Shown in pieces: positions 1 through 9,226 of a stretch of DNA of 64,000 nucleotides. The DNA lies in the NCBI GenBank assembly GCA_947372865.1, contig CANBVJ010000001.1, forward strand, positions 17,772 through 81,771. The letters are read 5' to 3'. Every line of letters starts with the position of its first letter. Position 1 is the first letter of the stretch. The position numbers were made by a program, and so were the translations under genes. The stretch is from Comamonadaceae bacterium (GTDB lineage Bacteria > Pseudomonadota > Gammaproteobacteria > Burkholderiales > Burkholderiaceae_C). The notes beneath the pieces are model-generated. The model saw nothing but the letters and a program-made list of their open reading frames with translations, made no database searches and was not told the DNA's origin.

Positions 1-188
1 CCGTGCACCAAAAGACGGCCGACATGGGCGGCATGCTGCGCACCGGCCTAGAAGACACCTTTTACCTGCCCAATGGTGAGCGCGCCAGCGGTAACGGCGC
101 CCTCATCACCGAACTTGCACTTTGCGCCCAACGCGCCGGCCGCGCCATTGCCAGCCCCAAAGAAGCTAGAGCACTTTTAAACTTGTGA
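1..188 (+). CDS. Beta-keto acid cleavage enzyme (BKACE, DUF849), 3' end only
   Basis: This is the C-terminal end, about 61 residues, of a gene whose start lies before the window; the frame is open from base 3. The stretch GGMLRTGLEDTFYLPNGERA followed by SNGALI-like and ARRAGR-like text is typical of the C-terminal part of DUF849 (3-keto-5-aminohexanoate cleavage) proteins. These are TIM-barrel, zinc-dependent enzymes that split a beta-keto acid with acetyl-CoA. The substrate cannot be told from this fragment. The stop at 186-188 lies 16 bases before the tRNA-Arg gene. Confidence 0.8.
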   Translation, partial: VHQKTADMGGMLRTGLEDTFYLPNGERASGNGALITELALCAQRAGRAIASPKEARALLNL

Positions 189-204
189 TAGACTACACAG
201 CTTC

Positions 205-281
205 GCGGCTGTAGCTCAGTTGGATAGAGTACTTGGCTACGAACCAAGGGGTCGTGGGTTCAATTCCTGCCAGCCGCACCA
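205..281 (+). tRNA. tRNA-Arg (anticodon ACG)
   Basis: A 77-nt cloverleaf including an encoded CCA end. The acceptor stem GCGGCTG pairs with CAGCCGC, the D arm contains GCTCAG, the anticodon stem is CTTGG/CCAAG around the loop CTACGAA (anticodon ACG), and the T arm has GTGGGTTCAATTCC. A34 is probably deaminated to inosine, as in other bacterial tRNA-Arg(ACG). Confidence 0.96.
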
Positions 282-286
282 AACGT

Positions 287-320
287 AAACCCCTCAAACA
301 GAGATGTTTGAGGGGTTTTT
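287..320 (+). terminator. Rho-independent terminator after tRNA-Arg
   Basis: AAACCCCTCAAACA and TGTTTGAGGGGTTTTT form a perfect stem around the loop GAGA, followed by a T run. It sits 5 bases after the tRNA 3' end. Confidence 0.92.
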
Positions 321-953
321 CGTTTGTGCTCACCACGCCCCTCGACACGCGGGCGCTTCAAAAAAATATCTCCAAGTAAACGCGCAACTCCGCAACCAGG
401 GGCGCACATGCCTAGCCCTATTGATGCCATGCATCAGACCTCGTTCTTTGCCCGTCAGCTTTTAAGTTCGACTCTCACGACACGCTGCTGTTTGCGGACG
501 TAATTGGCTTCAGGCTTGCGTCCCCCTTGCATGGATATGTACCGCTCAAAATTTTTAAATTTTCTGATTTAAATCAGAAAATTATTACAAGTGGCACCAT
601 TTTTTGGCGTCCAATGTTCATTGAATTGGTGAGTCTGTTTCCTCGGATATGATGATGAATATAAAAAGTATTTTATGAAACTATAAAAATTTGCATAAGA
701 AAAAAATGGTGTTTTTCAAAATCGAAAGTCAGTTTTTTGGCATACAACGGACAAGTTGCAACTTGCATGGCCGGTGCTCAATGACGAACCCCTGCCACCG
801 GCGGTGTGTGTCACCCGTAGCCAGACTCACGCGTTACATCGACGGAAAACGCCCTCACTCCAGCCCAGCGCTTGTCCGCCATGGCTGGCCCCGGGTCACC
901 GGGCGTTGGGACTGGGCATTTGGTTCATCAATATTTGGAAGTGCCAGTCCTCC
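321..953. other. 633-bp gap before the O-antigen locus, no convincing gene
   Basis: No supported gene is seen here. The part from about 540 to 740 is strikingly AT-rich with A and T runs, unlike the DNA on both sides, and would suit a promoter region for the surface-polysaccharide locus. The reading frames that cross it into wzz show no family similarity. I could not fix a -35/-10 pair with confidence. Confidence 0.5.
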
Positions 954-2069
954 ATGAACCCATCCGAAAACACCTCCGAAATCGCGCCATGCGCGCCGGT
1001 CGAAGCCGAGGTCAGCCTTCTGGACCTGCTCCATGTCGTGGTCGTCAACCTCCGCTTGCTGCTGGGCGGTCCCTTGTTGGCCGGGCTTATTGCACTCGCA
1101 ATAAGTTTCGCGTTAACTCCCACATTCACGGCTAGTACGACTTTTGTGCCGCCGCAGTCGCCCGTCGGGACGGTCTCTGCGCTAAAGAGTCGCGCAGTCC
1201 TTGACGCCCTGGTCGCCCGTTTTGATCTGGTGAAGCGCTATGAGCAAAAGTCCCTCCCTGACGCCGCCAAGGCGTTAGAGCAGCACGCCCGCGCCAAGCA
1301 GGGCAAAGACGGCGTGATCACGGTGGACGTTGAAGACGAAGACCCCGAGTTTGCGGCGGCCCTTGCTAACGCACATGTCGAGGAGCTGGGCACCTTGCTT
1401 CGTCGGATGACGGCGACCGAGGCCCGCCAGCGGCGCCTTTACTTCGAGTCGCTGCTCGCGGCGACCAAGAGCAATCTCAGCGCCGCTGAGCGCGCATTGG
1501 GCGCCAAGGGCCTAAGTGCTGATGTGCTGAAGTCCAGCACTAAGGAAGCTGTAGAGGTCTTGGCCCGGCTTCAGGCGGCTATTGCTGCGCAGGAAACCAA
1601 GCTCGTTAGCATGCGCAGCTACCTCGCCGAGTCCGCGGTCGAATTCAGGCAGGCCCAGTCAGACATGGTCGCCATGCGCGCCCAGTATGCCCAAAGTGAA
1701 TCTGCTGCCCCTGCGCCCGCAATTGGCGGTGACGTCGCTTACACCACGCGGTACCGCGAGTTCAAGTACCAGCAGGCGCTGCTAGAGTTGCTTTCACGCC
1801 AGTACGAGACCGCCCGCCTAGACGAGAGCCGCGATCTGGTCGTTATTCAGGTCTTGGACCCCGCTGTGGCCTCGGAGCTCAAAAGCAAACCCAAGAGGGC
1901 TCAAATTGCTGCCCTGGTCGCCTTGGGTACCGGCTTTGTGCTGCTTCTGTTTGTGTTCATCCGTCAGGGTCTGCGCGGTGCGAATACCGACGTCGTTTCT
2001 GCTCAGAAACTGCATCGCCTGCGCCGAGCGTGGCGCATATCTCTGGGGTTAGAGCGGGGGGCGCCATGA
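954..2069 (+). CDS. wzz: Wzz/Lpp-type polysaccharide chain-length determinant
   Basis: A 371-residue inner-membrane protein of the Wzz family, which sets the modal chain length of Wzy-dependent polysaccharides. Two membrane segments flank a periplasmic part: one near residues 35-55 (GGPLLAGLIALAISFAL) and one near 318-336 (AALVALGTGFVLLLFVF). The middle, about residues 120-290, is rich in Ala, Glu, Lys and Leu and is probably coiled coil. Text just before the second segment (VIQVLDPAVASELKSKPKR) is the Wzz-typical Pro-containing run. I chose the ATG at 954 because the N-terminus MNPSENTSEI then leads directly into the Wzz domain; an upstream in-frame ATG at 756 would add 66 unrelated residues. 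Its stop overlaps the next gene (ATGA). Confidence 0.85.
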   Translation: MNPSENTSEIAPCAPVEAEVSLLDLLHVVVVNLRLLLGGPLLAGLIALAISFALTPTFTASTTFVPPQSPVGTVSALKSRAVLDALVARFDLVKRYEQKSLPDAAKALEQHARAKQGKDGVITVDVEDEDPEFAAALANAHVEELGTLLRRMTATEARQRRLYFESLLAATKSNLSAAERALGAKGLSADVLKSSTKEAVEVLARLQAAIAAQETKLVSMRSYLAESAVEFRQAQSDMVAMRAQYAQSESAAPAPAIGGDVAYTTRYREFKYQQALLELLSRQYETARLDESRDLVVIQVLDPAVASELKSKPKRAQIAALVALGTGFVLLLFVFIRQGLRGANTDVVSAQKLHRLRRAWRISLGLERGAP

Positions 2070-2614
2070 GTGCCATGCGTTCTGCGGGCACCCAATCATT
2101 GTCGGCTCCGATTGCGGTTTATGAATGGCACTTGGTTCACACCAAGGTCCGTCAAGAGCGCTGCGCCAAGGAGAACCTTGAACGCCAAGGCTTAACCTGC
2201 TTCATGCCCGAAGTACGCACCGAGCGGCTGCGCCGGGGTGCCTTGACCGTGCTCGACGAGCCGCTCTTCCCGCGTTACCTGTTTATTCGGGTCGACTCCG
2301 GGTTGGAGTCGCGAGGCTGGGGCGTAGTGCGCTCCACTCTGGGCGTGAGCCGATTGGTCACCTTTGGTAACCAGCCAGCAAAAGTCAGCGATGCCCTAGT
2401 ATGCGCAATTCGCCTTCAGGCTGAAGACGCAACGGCGCCGCGGCCTTATTTTGAGTTCGGAGAGCCGCTGCGTGTCACCGAGGGTCCATTTGCTGGGCTT
2501 GATGCGGTTTGCCAGATGGCTGACGCGCAGGGTAGGGTAATGCTCTTGCTGGAGATACTGAGTCGGCCCGTGCGACTCTCTATCGCCCCTGCCAGCCTGC
2601 AGCGGGTCGGCTGA
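2066..2614 (+). CDS. RfaH/LoaP-like NusG paralogue (operon-specific antiterminator)
   Basis: A 182-residue protein with a NusG N-terminal domain at about residues 15-115 (WHLVHTKVRQERCAKENLER, then PLFPRYLFIRVD) and a short KOW-like C-terminal part (VTEGPFAGLDAVCQMADAQG). Such specialised NusG paralogues ride on RNA polymerase and allow read-through of long surface-polysaccharide operons. The ATG at 2066 overlaps the wzz stop in an ATGA, so the two genes are translationally coupled. Family members usually recognise an ops element in the operon leader, and an ops-like sequence lies 165 bases downstream at 2779-2790. The housekeeping nusG would sit near rplK, so this copy is very probably the dedicated regulator of the locus that follows. 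Whether it acts like RfaH or like LoaP cannot be told. Confidence 0.85.
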   Translation: MSAMRSAGTQSLSAPIAVYEWHLVHTKVRQERCAKENLERQGLTCFMPEVRTERLRRGALTVLDEPLFPRYLFIRVDSGLESRGWGVVRSTLGVSRLVTFGNQPAKVSDALVCAIRLQAEDATAPRPYFEFGEPLRVTEGPFAGLDAVCQMADAQGRVMLLLEILSRPVRLSIAPASLQRVG

Positions 2615-2863
2615 GATGTAACCCGGCGACGGGTGCATGTTGGGAATTGTTGTGAGGCGTAAGTAGGTCGAGTTGTCATTTCATGGTTACAAGGTGCAGG
2701 GTTAAAATTTCCTGCCGTCTTGGCCGCCGGGCGCTAATTCGCACGGGGTTCAAATGGGTGTCGCGGATTTCGCTGCATTGCGGTAGCTTGCGCCAGCGGC
2801 AGGAGGATCGCGAATGAATAGCTGTTAGCGGAATTGCTTGTTTCAATTTTTAGGAGTATTTCA
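2615..2863. other. Leader region before the sugar-nucleotide genes
   Basis: No supported gene is seen in this part. It contains the ops-like element at 2779-2790. Just downstream, around 2814-2826, is a run AATAGCTGTTAGCGG that resembles part of the JUMPstart consensus. Confidence 0.45.
2779..2790 (+). promoter_or_regulatory. ops-like element (candidate RfaH-type recruitment site)
   Basis: TGCGGTAGCTTG matches the enterobacterial ops sequence GGCGGTAGCGTG as I remember it at 10 of 12 positions, including the GCGGTAGC core. It could sit in the loop of a hairpin with arms CGCTG (2771-2775) and CAGCG (2794-2798), as known ops hairpins do. Its position between an RfaH-like gene and the O-antigen genes supports the call; function is inferred. 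Confidence 0.5.
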
Positions 2864-3004
2864 TTGACAGTCATCGTCCCTAGTCACTTGCTGGTCGCGG
2901 TCAGCAGTTGCGTCGAGCAGGTAAAGCGCATCGCTTCTGTAACCAAAAGCGAGGACGATGTAGTGCACCTGAAGTTACTTATGGGCACGTGTCCATTACT
3001 TTGA
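2864..3004 (+). CDS. Possible 46-residue leader ORF before fcl
   Basis: A TTG codon at 2864 has a good Shine-Dalgarno sequence (AGGAG at 2852-2856, 7-base spacing) and opens a 46-codon frame ending with TGA at 3002-3004, 22 bases before the fcl ATG. The peptide (start [15 protein letters not shown]) has no recognisable domain. It may be a leader peptide that couples translation into fcl, since fcl itself has only a weak ribosome site. It may equally be the remnant of a lost gene, or chance. Confidence 0.25.
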   Translation: MTVIVPSHLLVAVSSCVEQVKRIASVTKSEDDVVHLKLLMGTCPLL

Positions 3005-3026
3005 TTTGAGCGAAGTAATCGATTTA

Positions 3027-4004
3027 ATGTTCTCACCAGTCTCCAAAATTTACGTCGCAGGCCATCGTGGCATGGTGGGTAGCGCCATCATCCGCGCGCT
3101 GGCAACGCAGGATCAGACCCAACTCGTCATCCGCACCCATGCTGCGCTGGACCTGACCAACCAAGCTGCGGTGCAAGCCTTCTTCCAAAAAGAAAAGCCC
3201 ACCCAGGTTTACCTGGCCGCAGCCAAGGTCGGCGGTATTCACGCCAACAACACCTACCCGGCAGACTTTATCTACCAAAACCTGATGGTGCAAGCCAACG
3301 TGATTGACGCGGCTTTCAAGAACGGCGTTCAAAAACTCTTGTTCTTAGGCTCTAGCTGTATTTACCCCAAGCTCGCCCCGCAGCCCATGGCAGAGGGCGC
3401 CTTGCTCACCGGCCCGCTAGAGCCCACCAACGAGCCCTACGCCATTGCCAAGATCGCCGGTATCAAGCTGTGCGAGAGTTACAACCGCCAATATGGCGTG
3501 AGCCACGGCATTGACTACCGCAGCGTCATGCCCACCAACCTGTATGGCCCGGGTGACAACTACCACCCCGAAAACAGCCACGTCATCCCCGCCTTGATCC
3601 GCCGCTTTCATGAAGCCAAAGTGGCCAATGCCCCCACCGTCACCATCTGGGGCAGCGGCACACCCAGGCGCGAGTTTTTATATGTAGACGACATGGCAGC
3701 CGCCAGCATTCACGTGATGAACCTGCCCCAAGCCACTTACGCGCAGCACACCAGCCCCATGCAAAGCCACATCAACGTCGGCTTCGGCGAAGACATCACC
3801 ATTAAAGAACTCGCCTTGGCAGTAGGCAAAACTGTCGGCTTCTCGGGCAACATCGACTTTGACACCAGCAAACCCGACGGTTCTCCCCGCAAACTGATGG
3901 ACAGCGCCCGGCTGAATGCCCTGGGTTGGCAAGCCCAAGTGGGCCTGGAAGCCGGCCTCGCAGCTGCTTACAAAGATTTTCAAGCCGCGTCATTGCGAGC
4001 GTAG
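3027..4004 (+). CDS. fcl: GDP-L-fucose synthase
   Basis: A 325-residue short-chain dehydrogenase (SDR) that epimerises and reduces GDP-4-keto-6-deoxy-mannose to GDP-L-fucose with NADPH. The nucleotide-binding motif GHRGMVGSA is at residues 12-20, the catalytic serine region is [15 protein letters not shown], and the Tyr-Lys pair is in YAIAKIAG. Length fits the family (E. coli 321). The ATG at 3027 is preferred; an upstream in-frame TTG at 3006 would add 7 residues. Together with the following gmd it makes GDP-fucose from GDP-mannose. Oddly, the last codons and the TAG stop lie inside a short palindromic repeat (3988-4016), so the C-terminal residues SLRA come from repeat sequence. Confidence 0.95.
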   Translation: MFSPVSKIYVAGHRGMVGSAIIRALATQDQTQLVIRTHAALDLTNQAAVQAFFQKEKPTQVYLAAAKVGGIHANNTYPADFIYQNLMVQANVIDAAFKNGVQKLLFLGSSCIYPKLAPQPMAEGALLTGPLEPTNEPYAIAKIAGIKLCESYNRQYGVSHGIDYRSVMPTNLYGPGDNYHPENSHVIPALIRRFHEAKVANAPTVTIWGSGTPRREFLYVDDMAAASIHVMNLPQATYAQHTSPMQSHINVGFGEDITIKELALAVGKTVGFSGNIDFDTSKPDGSPRKLMDSARLNALGWQAQVGLEAGLAAAYKDFQAASLRA

Positions 4005-4016
4005 CGCGGCAATCCA
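3988..4016. repeat. Short palindromic dispersed repeat (CATTGCGAGCG family)
   Basis: The run beginning CGTCATTGCGAGCG and ending GCGGCAATCCA is an imperfect palindrome (ATTGC..GCG / CGC..GCAAT). I recognise it as like the widely dispersed repeat that, read on the other strand, yields peptides of the type CRATLAMTR. It supplies the stop codon of fcl (TAG, 4002-4004) and lies in the 32-base gap before gmd. No second copy was noticed in this window by eye. Confidence 0.6.
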
Positions 4017-4036
4017 CCGATATTTCCATACCACCC

Positions 4037-5128
4037 ATGACAACACCCCTCAAAGTAGCCCTAATCACCGGCGTCACCGGCCAAGACGGCTCCTACCTAG
4101 CCGAATTTCTGCTGGAAAAAGGCTACACCGTCCACGGCATCAAACGCCGGGCCAGCTCGTTCAACACCCAGCGTGTAGACCACATCTACCAAGACCCGCA
4201 CGTAGACAACGCCCGCTTCAAACTGCATTACGGCGACTTAAGCGACAGCAGCAACCTGACCCGCATCATTCAAGAAACGCAGCCCGACGAGATCTACAAC
4301 CTGGGCGCCCAAAGCCACGTGGCCGTCAGTTTCGAGTCCCCCGAGTACACCGCCGACGTAGACGGCATGGGCACCCTGCGCATTCTGGAAGCCATTCGCA
4401 TCCTGGGCCTGGAAAAGAAAACCCGCTTTTACCAAGCCAGTACCAGCGAACTCTACGGCCTGGTGCAAGAAACCCCGCAACGCGAGACCACGCCGTTTTA
4501 CCCGCGCAGCCCTTACGCTGTGGCCAAGCTTTACGCTTACTGGATCACGGTTAACTACCGTGAGGCTTACGGCATGTACGCTTGCAACGGCATCTTGTTC
4601 AACCATGAAAGCCCACGCCGGGGCGAAACCTTCGTCACCCGAAAAATCACCCGCGGCCTTGCCAATATCAGCCAAGGCCTGGAAGACTGCCTTTACATGG
4701 GCAACATTGATGCTCTGCGCGACTGGGGACACGCAAAAGACTATGTGCGTATGCAATGGATGATGCTGCAGCAAAACACGGCGGAAGATTTTGTGATCGC
4801 CACCGGCGTGCAATACAGCGTGCGCCAGTTTATTGAATGGACGGCCGCAGCATTAGGGATGCAAATACGCTGGGAAGGAACAGGCGTCAACGAAGTGGGC
4901 TACGTCGAAGGCAAGGCCATTGTCCGCATCGACCCGCGTTACTTTCGCCCCACCGAAGTCGAAACCCTGCTCGGCGATCCCAGCAAAGCCAAACAAAAAC
5001 TAGGCTGGGTGCCAGAGATTACTGCGCAAGAGATGTGTGCCGAGATGGTAGCTGCTGATCTGGCCCAAGCCAAACAACACGCGCTGCTCAAGGCCAACGG
5101 CTATAGCGTCAACGTGAGTGTGGAGTAA
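4037..5128 (+). CDS. gmd: GDP-mannose 4,6-dehydratase
   Basis: A 363-residue extended SDR converting GDP-D-mannose to GDP-4-keto-6-deoxy-D-mannose, the substrate of Fcl just upstream. Visible motifs: NADP-binding [15 protein letters not shown] near residue 12, the Gmd-typical [18 protein letters not shown], the catalytic STSELYG, and the Tyr-x-x-x-Lys pair in [30 protein letters not shown] is diagnostic of this enzyme. The ATG at 4037 starts the conserved N-terminus [15 protein letters not shown]; the longer open frame upstream only reads fcl and repeat sequence. It is followed after 3 bases by ddhA. No GDP-mannose-forming gene (manC/manB) is seen in the locus, although a distant nucleotidyltransferase lies at 44822. 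Confidence 0.96.
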   Translation: MTTPLKVALITGVTGQDGSYLAEFLLEKGYTVHGIKRRASSFNTQRVDHIYQDPHVDNARFKLHYGDLSDSSNLTRIIQETQPDEIYNLGAQSHVAVSFESPEYTADVDGMGTLRILEAIRILGLEKKTRFYQASTSELYGLVQETPQRETTPFYPRSPYAVAKLYAYWITVNYREAYGMYACNGILFNHESPRRGETFVTRKITRGLANISQGLEDCLYMGNIDALRDWGHAKDYVRMQWMMLQQNTAEDFVIATGVQYSVRQFIEWTAAALGMQIRWEGTGVNEVGYVEGKAIVRIDPRYFRPTEVETLLGDPSKAKQKLGWVPEITAQEMCAEMVAADLAQAKQHALLKANGYSVNVSVE

Positions 5129-5131
5129 GCA

Positions 5132-5905
5132 ATGAAAGCAGTCATCCTAGCCGGCGGCTTGGGAACCCGCATATCCGAAGAGACCTCTACCCGGCCCAAA
5201 CCGATGATCGAAATTGGCGGTAAGCCCATTTTGTGGCACATCCTGAAGACCTATTCCTACCACGGAATTAATGATTTCATAATCTGCTGTGGTTACAAGG
5301 GCTATGTCATCAAGGAGTACTTTGCCAATTACTTTTTGCATATGTCTGACGTTACTTTTGACATGAGCAAGAACAGCATGGAAGTGCACCAGCGCAACGC
5401 CGAACCATGGAAAGTCACACTGGTCGATACTGGAGATGAAACCATGACAGGAGGTCGGGTCAAGCGCATTGCTAACTATGTCAAAAATGAAGAGGCCTTT
5501 TGTATGACCTATGGCGATGGTGTGGGTGATGTTGACATCACCGCGTTACTGGCCTTTCATAAGGCGCAAAACGTCAAAGCAACCCTGACTGCCACCATTC
5601 CTCCAGGCCGCTTTGGCGCGCTGGACCTTAGCGGCAACAAGGTCAACAGCTTTATGGAAAAGCCCAAGGGCGATGGTGCCATGATCAACGGCGGCTTCTT
5701 CGTGCTGTCACCTCAGGTGATGGACTACATCACGGACGACAGCACTACCTGGGAGCGCGAGCCACTGGAACTATTGGCGCGAGAGGGCAACTTATCTGCT
5801 TACCCGCACCACGGCTTCTGGCAACCCATGGACACCTTGCGTGACAAAAACCACCTTGAAGAACTGTGGCAGTCTGGAAAAGCGCCCTGGAAGGTGTGGG
5901 CATGA
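5132..5905 (+). CDS. ddhA: Glucose-1-phosphate cytidylyltransferase
   Basis: A 257-residue nucleotidyltransferase that makes CDP-glucose from CTP and glucose-1-phosphate, the first step to 3,6-dideoxyhexoses. The N-terminal signature [20 protein letters not shown] and [14 protein letters not shown] are characteristic of RfbF/Ddh[15 protein letters not shown] carries the catalytic Asp, and [15 protein letters not shown] is the usual C-terminus. It is first of five genes ddhA-ddhB-ddhC-prt-tyv and overlaps ddhB by four bases (ATGA). In enteric O-antigen clusters ddhD precedes it; here gmd does. Confidence 0.96.
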   Translation: MKAVILAGGLGTRISEETSTRPKPMIEIGGKPILWHILKTYSYHGINDFIICCGYKGYVIKEYFANYFLHMSDVTFDMSKNSMEVHQRNAEPWKVTLVDTGDETMTGGRVKRIANYVKNEEAFCMTYGDGVGDVDITALLAFHKAQNVKATLTATIPPGRFGALDLSGNKVNSFMEKPKGDGAMINGGFFVLSPQVMDYITDDSTTWEREPLELLAREGNLSAYPHHGFWQPMDTLRDKNHLEELWQSGKAPWKVWA

Positions 5906-6975
5906 ACCCCGCTTTTTGGCACGGTAAACGCGTCTTGCTTACCGGGCATACCGGCTTCAAGGGCAGCTGGCTCAGTCTCTGGCTGCAGTCCTTGGGCGCG
6001 CAATTGACAGGCTACGCCTTGGCGCCACCCACCAATCCCAGTTTGTTCGAGATTGCTGAAGTCGCGCAAGGTATGACCAGCGTGATCGGCGACATCCGTG
6101 ATTTGGTTAAATTGCAAGCTGTTTTTGCCGAGAATCGCCCTGAGATCGTCATCCATATGGCGGCGCAACCGCTGGTGCGCTATTCCTACCAAAACCCGGT
6201 TGAAACTTACGCCACCAACGTGATGGGTACGGTGCACTTACTGGAGGCCGTGCGCCAAACCCCGGGCGTCAAAGCCGTGGTAAACATCACCACTGACAAA
6301 TGCTACGAGAACAGGGAATGGGTTTGGGGTTATCGTGAAAACGAGCCCATGGGAGGTTTTGACCCCTACAGCAACAGCAAAGGTTGCGCTGAGCTCGTTA
6401 GCGCGGCTTACAGGTCATCCTTTTTTAATGTCGATAGATACGCCCAGCATGGGGTCGCCACCGCCACCGTACGCGCCGGCAATGTCATTGGCGGCGGCGA
6501 CTGGGCGCAAGATCGCCTGATCCCCGATATCCTTACGGCCTTCGAGCAGGGCCGCAAGGTTGACATTCGCAACCCGCACGCCATCCGCCCGTGGCAGCAC
6601 GTTGTGGAGCCTTTGCGCGGTTACCTCACATTGGCCGAGCAACTGTATGAGCACGGCCCCAGCTTCGGCGAAGGCTGGAACTTTGGCCCTAATGATGAAG
6701 ATGCCAAGCCAGTTGGCTGGATTGTTGAGAAAATGGCAGAGTTGTGGGGTGCTGATGCACGGTGGCAAATTGACACTGGCGCACATCCGCACGAGGCCCA
6801 CTACCTCAAACTCGATATTTCTAAGGCACGCAGCCGGCTGGACTGGCACCCCGCCCTTCGTTTAAAAGATGCCTTGGCGCTCATCATTGACTGGGCCAAG
6901 CAGCGACGGTCAGGCGCGAACATGCGCCAACTCACACTGGCTCAGTTGCAAGCCTATCAAGCCCTAACCCAGTAA
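5902..6975 (+). CDS. ddhB: CDP-glucose 4,6-dehydratase
   Basis: A 357-residue NAD-dependent SDR that converts CDP-glucose to CDP-4-keto-6-deoxyglucose. The nucleotide-binding motif [20 protein letters not shown] is near residues 13-32, the TTDKCYEN run holds the catalytic Thr-Asp-Lys region, and the Tyr-Lys pair is in [29 protein letters not shown] and [14 protein letters not shown] are typical RfbG blocks. The ATG at 5902 overlaps the ddhA stop and gives the usual start [15 protein letters not shown]; the frame is open further upstream but only as read-through of ddhA. Confidence 0.96.
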   Translation: MNPAFWHGKRVLLTGHTGFKGSWLSLWLQSLGAQLTGYALAPPTNPSLFEIAEVAQGMTSVIGDIRDLVKLQAVFAENRPEIVIHMAAQPLVRYSYQNPVETYATNVMGTVHLLEAVRQTPGVKAVVNITTDKCYENREWVWGYRENEPMGGFDPYSNSKGCAELVSAAYRSSFFNVDRYAQHGVATATVRAGNVIGGGDWAQDRLIPDILTAFEQGRKVDIRNPHAIRPWQHVVEPLRGYLTLAEQLYEHGPSFGEGWNFGPNDEDAKPVGWIVEKMAELWGADARWQIDTGAHPHEAHYLKLDISKARSRLDWHPALRLKDALALIIDWAKQRRSGANMRQLTLAQLQAYQALTQ

Positions 6976-7004
6976 TTCCCGCTTAACAAAAATTGACTAT
7001 CTCT

Positions 7005-8327
7005 ATGGAAAACGGCAAAACACAAGCATTGCGCGAGCAAATCGCCAAACTCGTTAACGAATATGCAGCCATCGCACTAGCGCCACAGCCATTTTTGCCT
7101 GGCCTGACCGTGGTCCCGCCCTCCGGAAAAGTTATCGGAGCTGAAGAGCTCAAGAACATGGTGGAGGCATCCTTGGATGGCTGGCTCACCACGGGCCGAT
7201 TTAACGCCGAGTTCGAGAAAAAGCTTGCTGCGTTTATTGGCATCAAACATCTCATTACCGTCAATTCCGGCTCATCGGCTAACTTGGTTGCCTTCAGCAC
7301 GCTCACTTCGCCCAAGCTGGGTGACAGAGCTATTCAAAAAGGCGATGAAGTCATCGGCGTAGCGGCGGGCTTTCCCACCACCGTCAACCCGATCCTCCAG
7401 TTCGGCGCTGTCCCGGTGTTTGTGGATGTAGACCGGCTTACCCACAACATTGACGCGACGAAAATTGAAGCTGCTATTGGCCCAAAAACCAAAGCCATCA
7501 TGCTGGCGCACTCGCTGGGCAACCCGTTTAACCTCGATGTCGTTACGGCCCTGTGCAAAAAATACAATTTGTGGTTGATAGAAGATTGTTGCGACGCACT
7601 GGGCACCACCTACCGTGGCCAAATGGTTGGGACCTTCGGCGATATCGGCACACTCAGCTTCTACCCCGCACACCACATCACGATGGGGGAGGGCGGTGCG
7701 GTTTTTACGAACAATGATGAACTTAAAACCATCGCCGAGAGCTTTCGTGACTGGGGACGCGACTGCTACTGTGCCCCAGGCAAGGACAATACCTGCGGCA
7801 AACGCTTTTGCCAAAAACTGGGCAAGTTGCCCGAGGGCTACGACCACAAGTACACCTATGGCCATCTTGGCTACAACCTCAAGATCACTGACATGCAAGC
7901 CGCTTGCGGTTTGGCCCAATTGGACAAAGCCCCGGCCTTCATTCAGGCTCGCAAAGACAACTTCGCTTTCTTAAAAGCGAGGTTGAAGGATTGTGAAGAG
8001 TTCTTGCACCTGCCAGAACCAACGGAGCACTCAGACCCATCATGGTTTGGCTTTCCGATCACCCTGAAAGACAACTGCCCTGTCACGCGACTGGACTTGT
8101 TGACTTATCTAGATCAAAACAAAGTCGGCACGCGTTTGCTTTTTGCCGGCAACCTGACCTGCCAGCCTTATATGCAGGGGGCTAATTACCGCGTGAGCGG
8201 TGACTTGACCAATACGGACAATGTGATGAACAACACGTTCTGGATTGGTGTGCAGCCGGCCTTGACGCGAGAGATGCTGGAGTTTGCTGCGAAAAAAATA
8301 GAAACTTATTTGGGCGTAAATTTTTAA
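7005..8327 (+). CDS. ddhC: CDP-4-keto-6-deoxy-D-glucose 3-dehydrase (E1)
   Basis: A 440-residue enzyme of the aminotransferase fold using PMP and a [2Fe-2S] cluster to remove the C3 hydroxyl. The usual active-site lysine is replaced by histidine in [14 protein letters not shown], the hallmark of E1 dehydrases. Cluster cysteines are visible in [11 protein letters not shown] and the upstream EDCCDALG. The reaction needs a reductase partner (E3, DdhD), which is not in this window. ATG 7005 is preferred; an in-frame TTG at 6993 would add MTIS. It lies 29 bases after ddhB and 17 before prt. Confidence 0.95.
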   Translation: MENGKTQALREQIAKLVNEYAAIALAPQPFLPGLTVVPPSGKVIGAEELKNMVEASLDGWLTTGRFNAEFEKKLAAFIGIKHLITVNSGSSANLVAFSTLTSPKLGDRAIQKGDEVIGVAAGFPTTVNPILQFGAVPVFVDVDRLTHNIDATKIEAAIGPKTKAIMLAHSLGNPFNLDVVTALCKKYNLWLIEDCCDALGTTYRGQMVGTFGDIGTLSFYPAHHITMGEGGAVFTNNDELKTIAESFRDWGRDCYCAPGKDNTCGKRFCQKLGKLPEGYDHKYTYGHLGYNLKITDMQAACGLAQLDKAPAFIQARKDNFAFLKARLKDCEEFLHLPEPTEHSDPSWFGFPITLKDNCPVTRLDLLTYLDQNKVGTRLLFAGNLTCQPYMQGANYRVSGDLTNTDNVMNNTFWIGVQPALTREMLEFAAKKIETYLGVNF

Positions 8328-8344
8328 ATTAAGCGACTATTGCC

Positions 8345-9226
8345 TTGAAAATCCTATTGACCGGTGCCAGTGGCTTTTTAGGGAGCGCGCTAGCCCTTCA
8401 TTGGCTTAGTGCGGGGCATCAAGTGGCCTTGCTGCTGAGGCCCACCTCTCAGTTACATAGGCTGCGCGGATTAGATGCGTTGTTCCAAATCGGGCGCTGC
8501 ACAACCGATGCAGAAATAGATGCCTTCGTAAGCCGGGTTCAACCAGAGGTTGTTGTACATACGGCGTGCGTTTATGGTCGCCAAGCTGAAACAAGCCTCC
8601 AAATTATTGACGCCAATCTACGTCTTGGACTGGTTATCTTGCAGGCATTACAGCGCGCATCACAATCAGTAACTTTTATTAATACCGGAAGCGCCTTAGA
8701 TCCCGAGGTAAGTCCATATGCATTAAGTAAACGCCAATTTACTCAATGGGGGGAAATGTTTTCGACGAAGTCAGAGGGAAGATTAAGTTTTGTAAACGTA
8801 TTGCTCCAGCACATGTACGGCCCCGGTGACGATACCTCTAAGTTCAGTACGCACGTTCTGCACTCATGCCATCGTAACGACCCAGTACTAAAGCTCACCG
8901 CCGGCGAGCAGGCGCGCGACTTTATCTACATTGAAGATGTTGTGAGCGCCTATGACACATTGTTGATGCAACGTCACCAGCTAGACACCGTGCAGAATAT
9001 TGACGTCGGCACCGGCGTTGCCCCCACCATTCGGCAATTTGTCGAAAACGTTCATCGGCTGACAGGGTCCAGTACCGAATTAATTTTCGGTGCGTTACCT
9101 TATCGCGGCAACGAAGCCATGCACTGCCTTGCCAACGTGGCGCCAATGGCGCAACTCGGCTGGCATCCCGCGTTTGATCTGATAGCTGGGCTTAAAAAAA
9201 CGATAGAAATGGAATTTAAAAAATGA
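8345..9226 (+). CDS. prt: CDP-paratose synthase (3,6-dideoxyhexose reductase)
   Basis: A 293-residue SDR that reduces C4 of CDP-4-keto-3,6-dideoxyglucose to give CDP-paratose. It starts at TTG 8345 ([17 protein letters not shown] in the reading, first residue Met in vivo). Visible features are the GASGFLGS nucleotide-binding loop, CVYGRQAET resembling the CYGRH run I recall in Salmonella Prt, the [21 protein letters not shown] block with the Tyr-Lys pair, and [20 protein letters not shown]. Its place between ddhC and tyv supports paratose synthase over abequose synthase, since tyv acts on CDP-paratose. Its last bases overlap tyv (ATGA). Confidence 0.85.
   Translation: MKILLTGASGFLGSALALHWLSAGHQVALLLRPTSQLHRLRGLDALFQIGRCTTDAEIDAFVSRVQPEVVVHTACVYGRQAETSLQIIDANLRLGLVILQALQRASQSVTFINTGSALDPEVSPYALSKRQFTQWGEMFSTKSEGRLSFVNVLLQHMYGPGDDTSKFSTHVLHSCHRNDPVLKLTAGEQARDFIYIEDVVSAYDTLLMQRHQLDTVQNIDVGTGVAPTIRQFVENVHRLTGSSTELIFGALPYRGNEAMHCLANVAPMAQLGWHPAFDLIAGLKKTIEMEFKK

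Noticed and set aside
691..957. An 88-codon plus-strand frame before wzz
   Set aside because: It has no family similarity and lies in an AT-rich presumed promoter region. Its composition changes midway, so it is probably chance.
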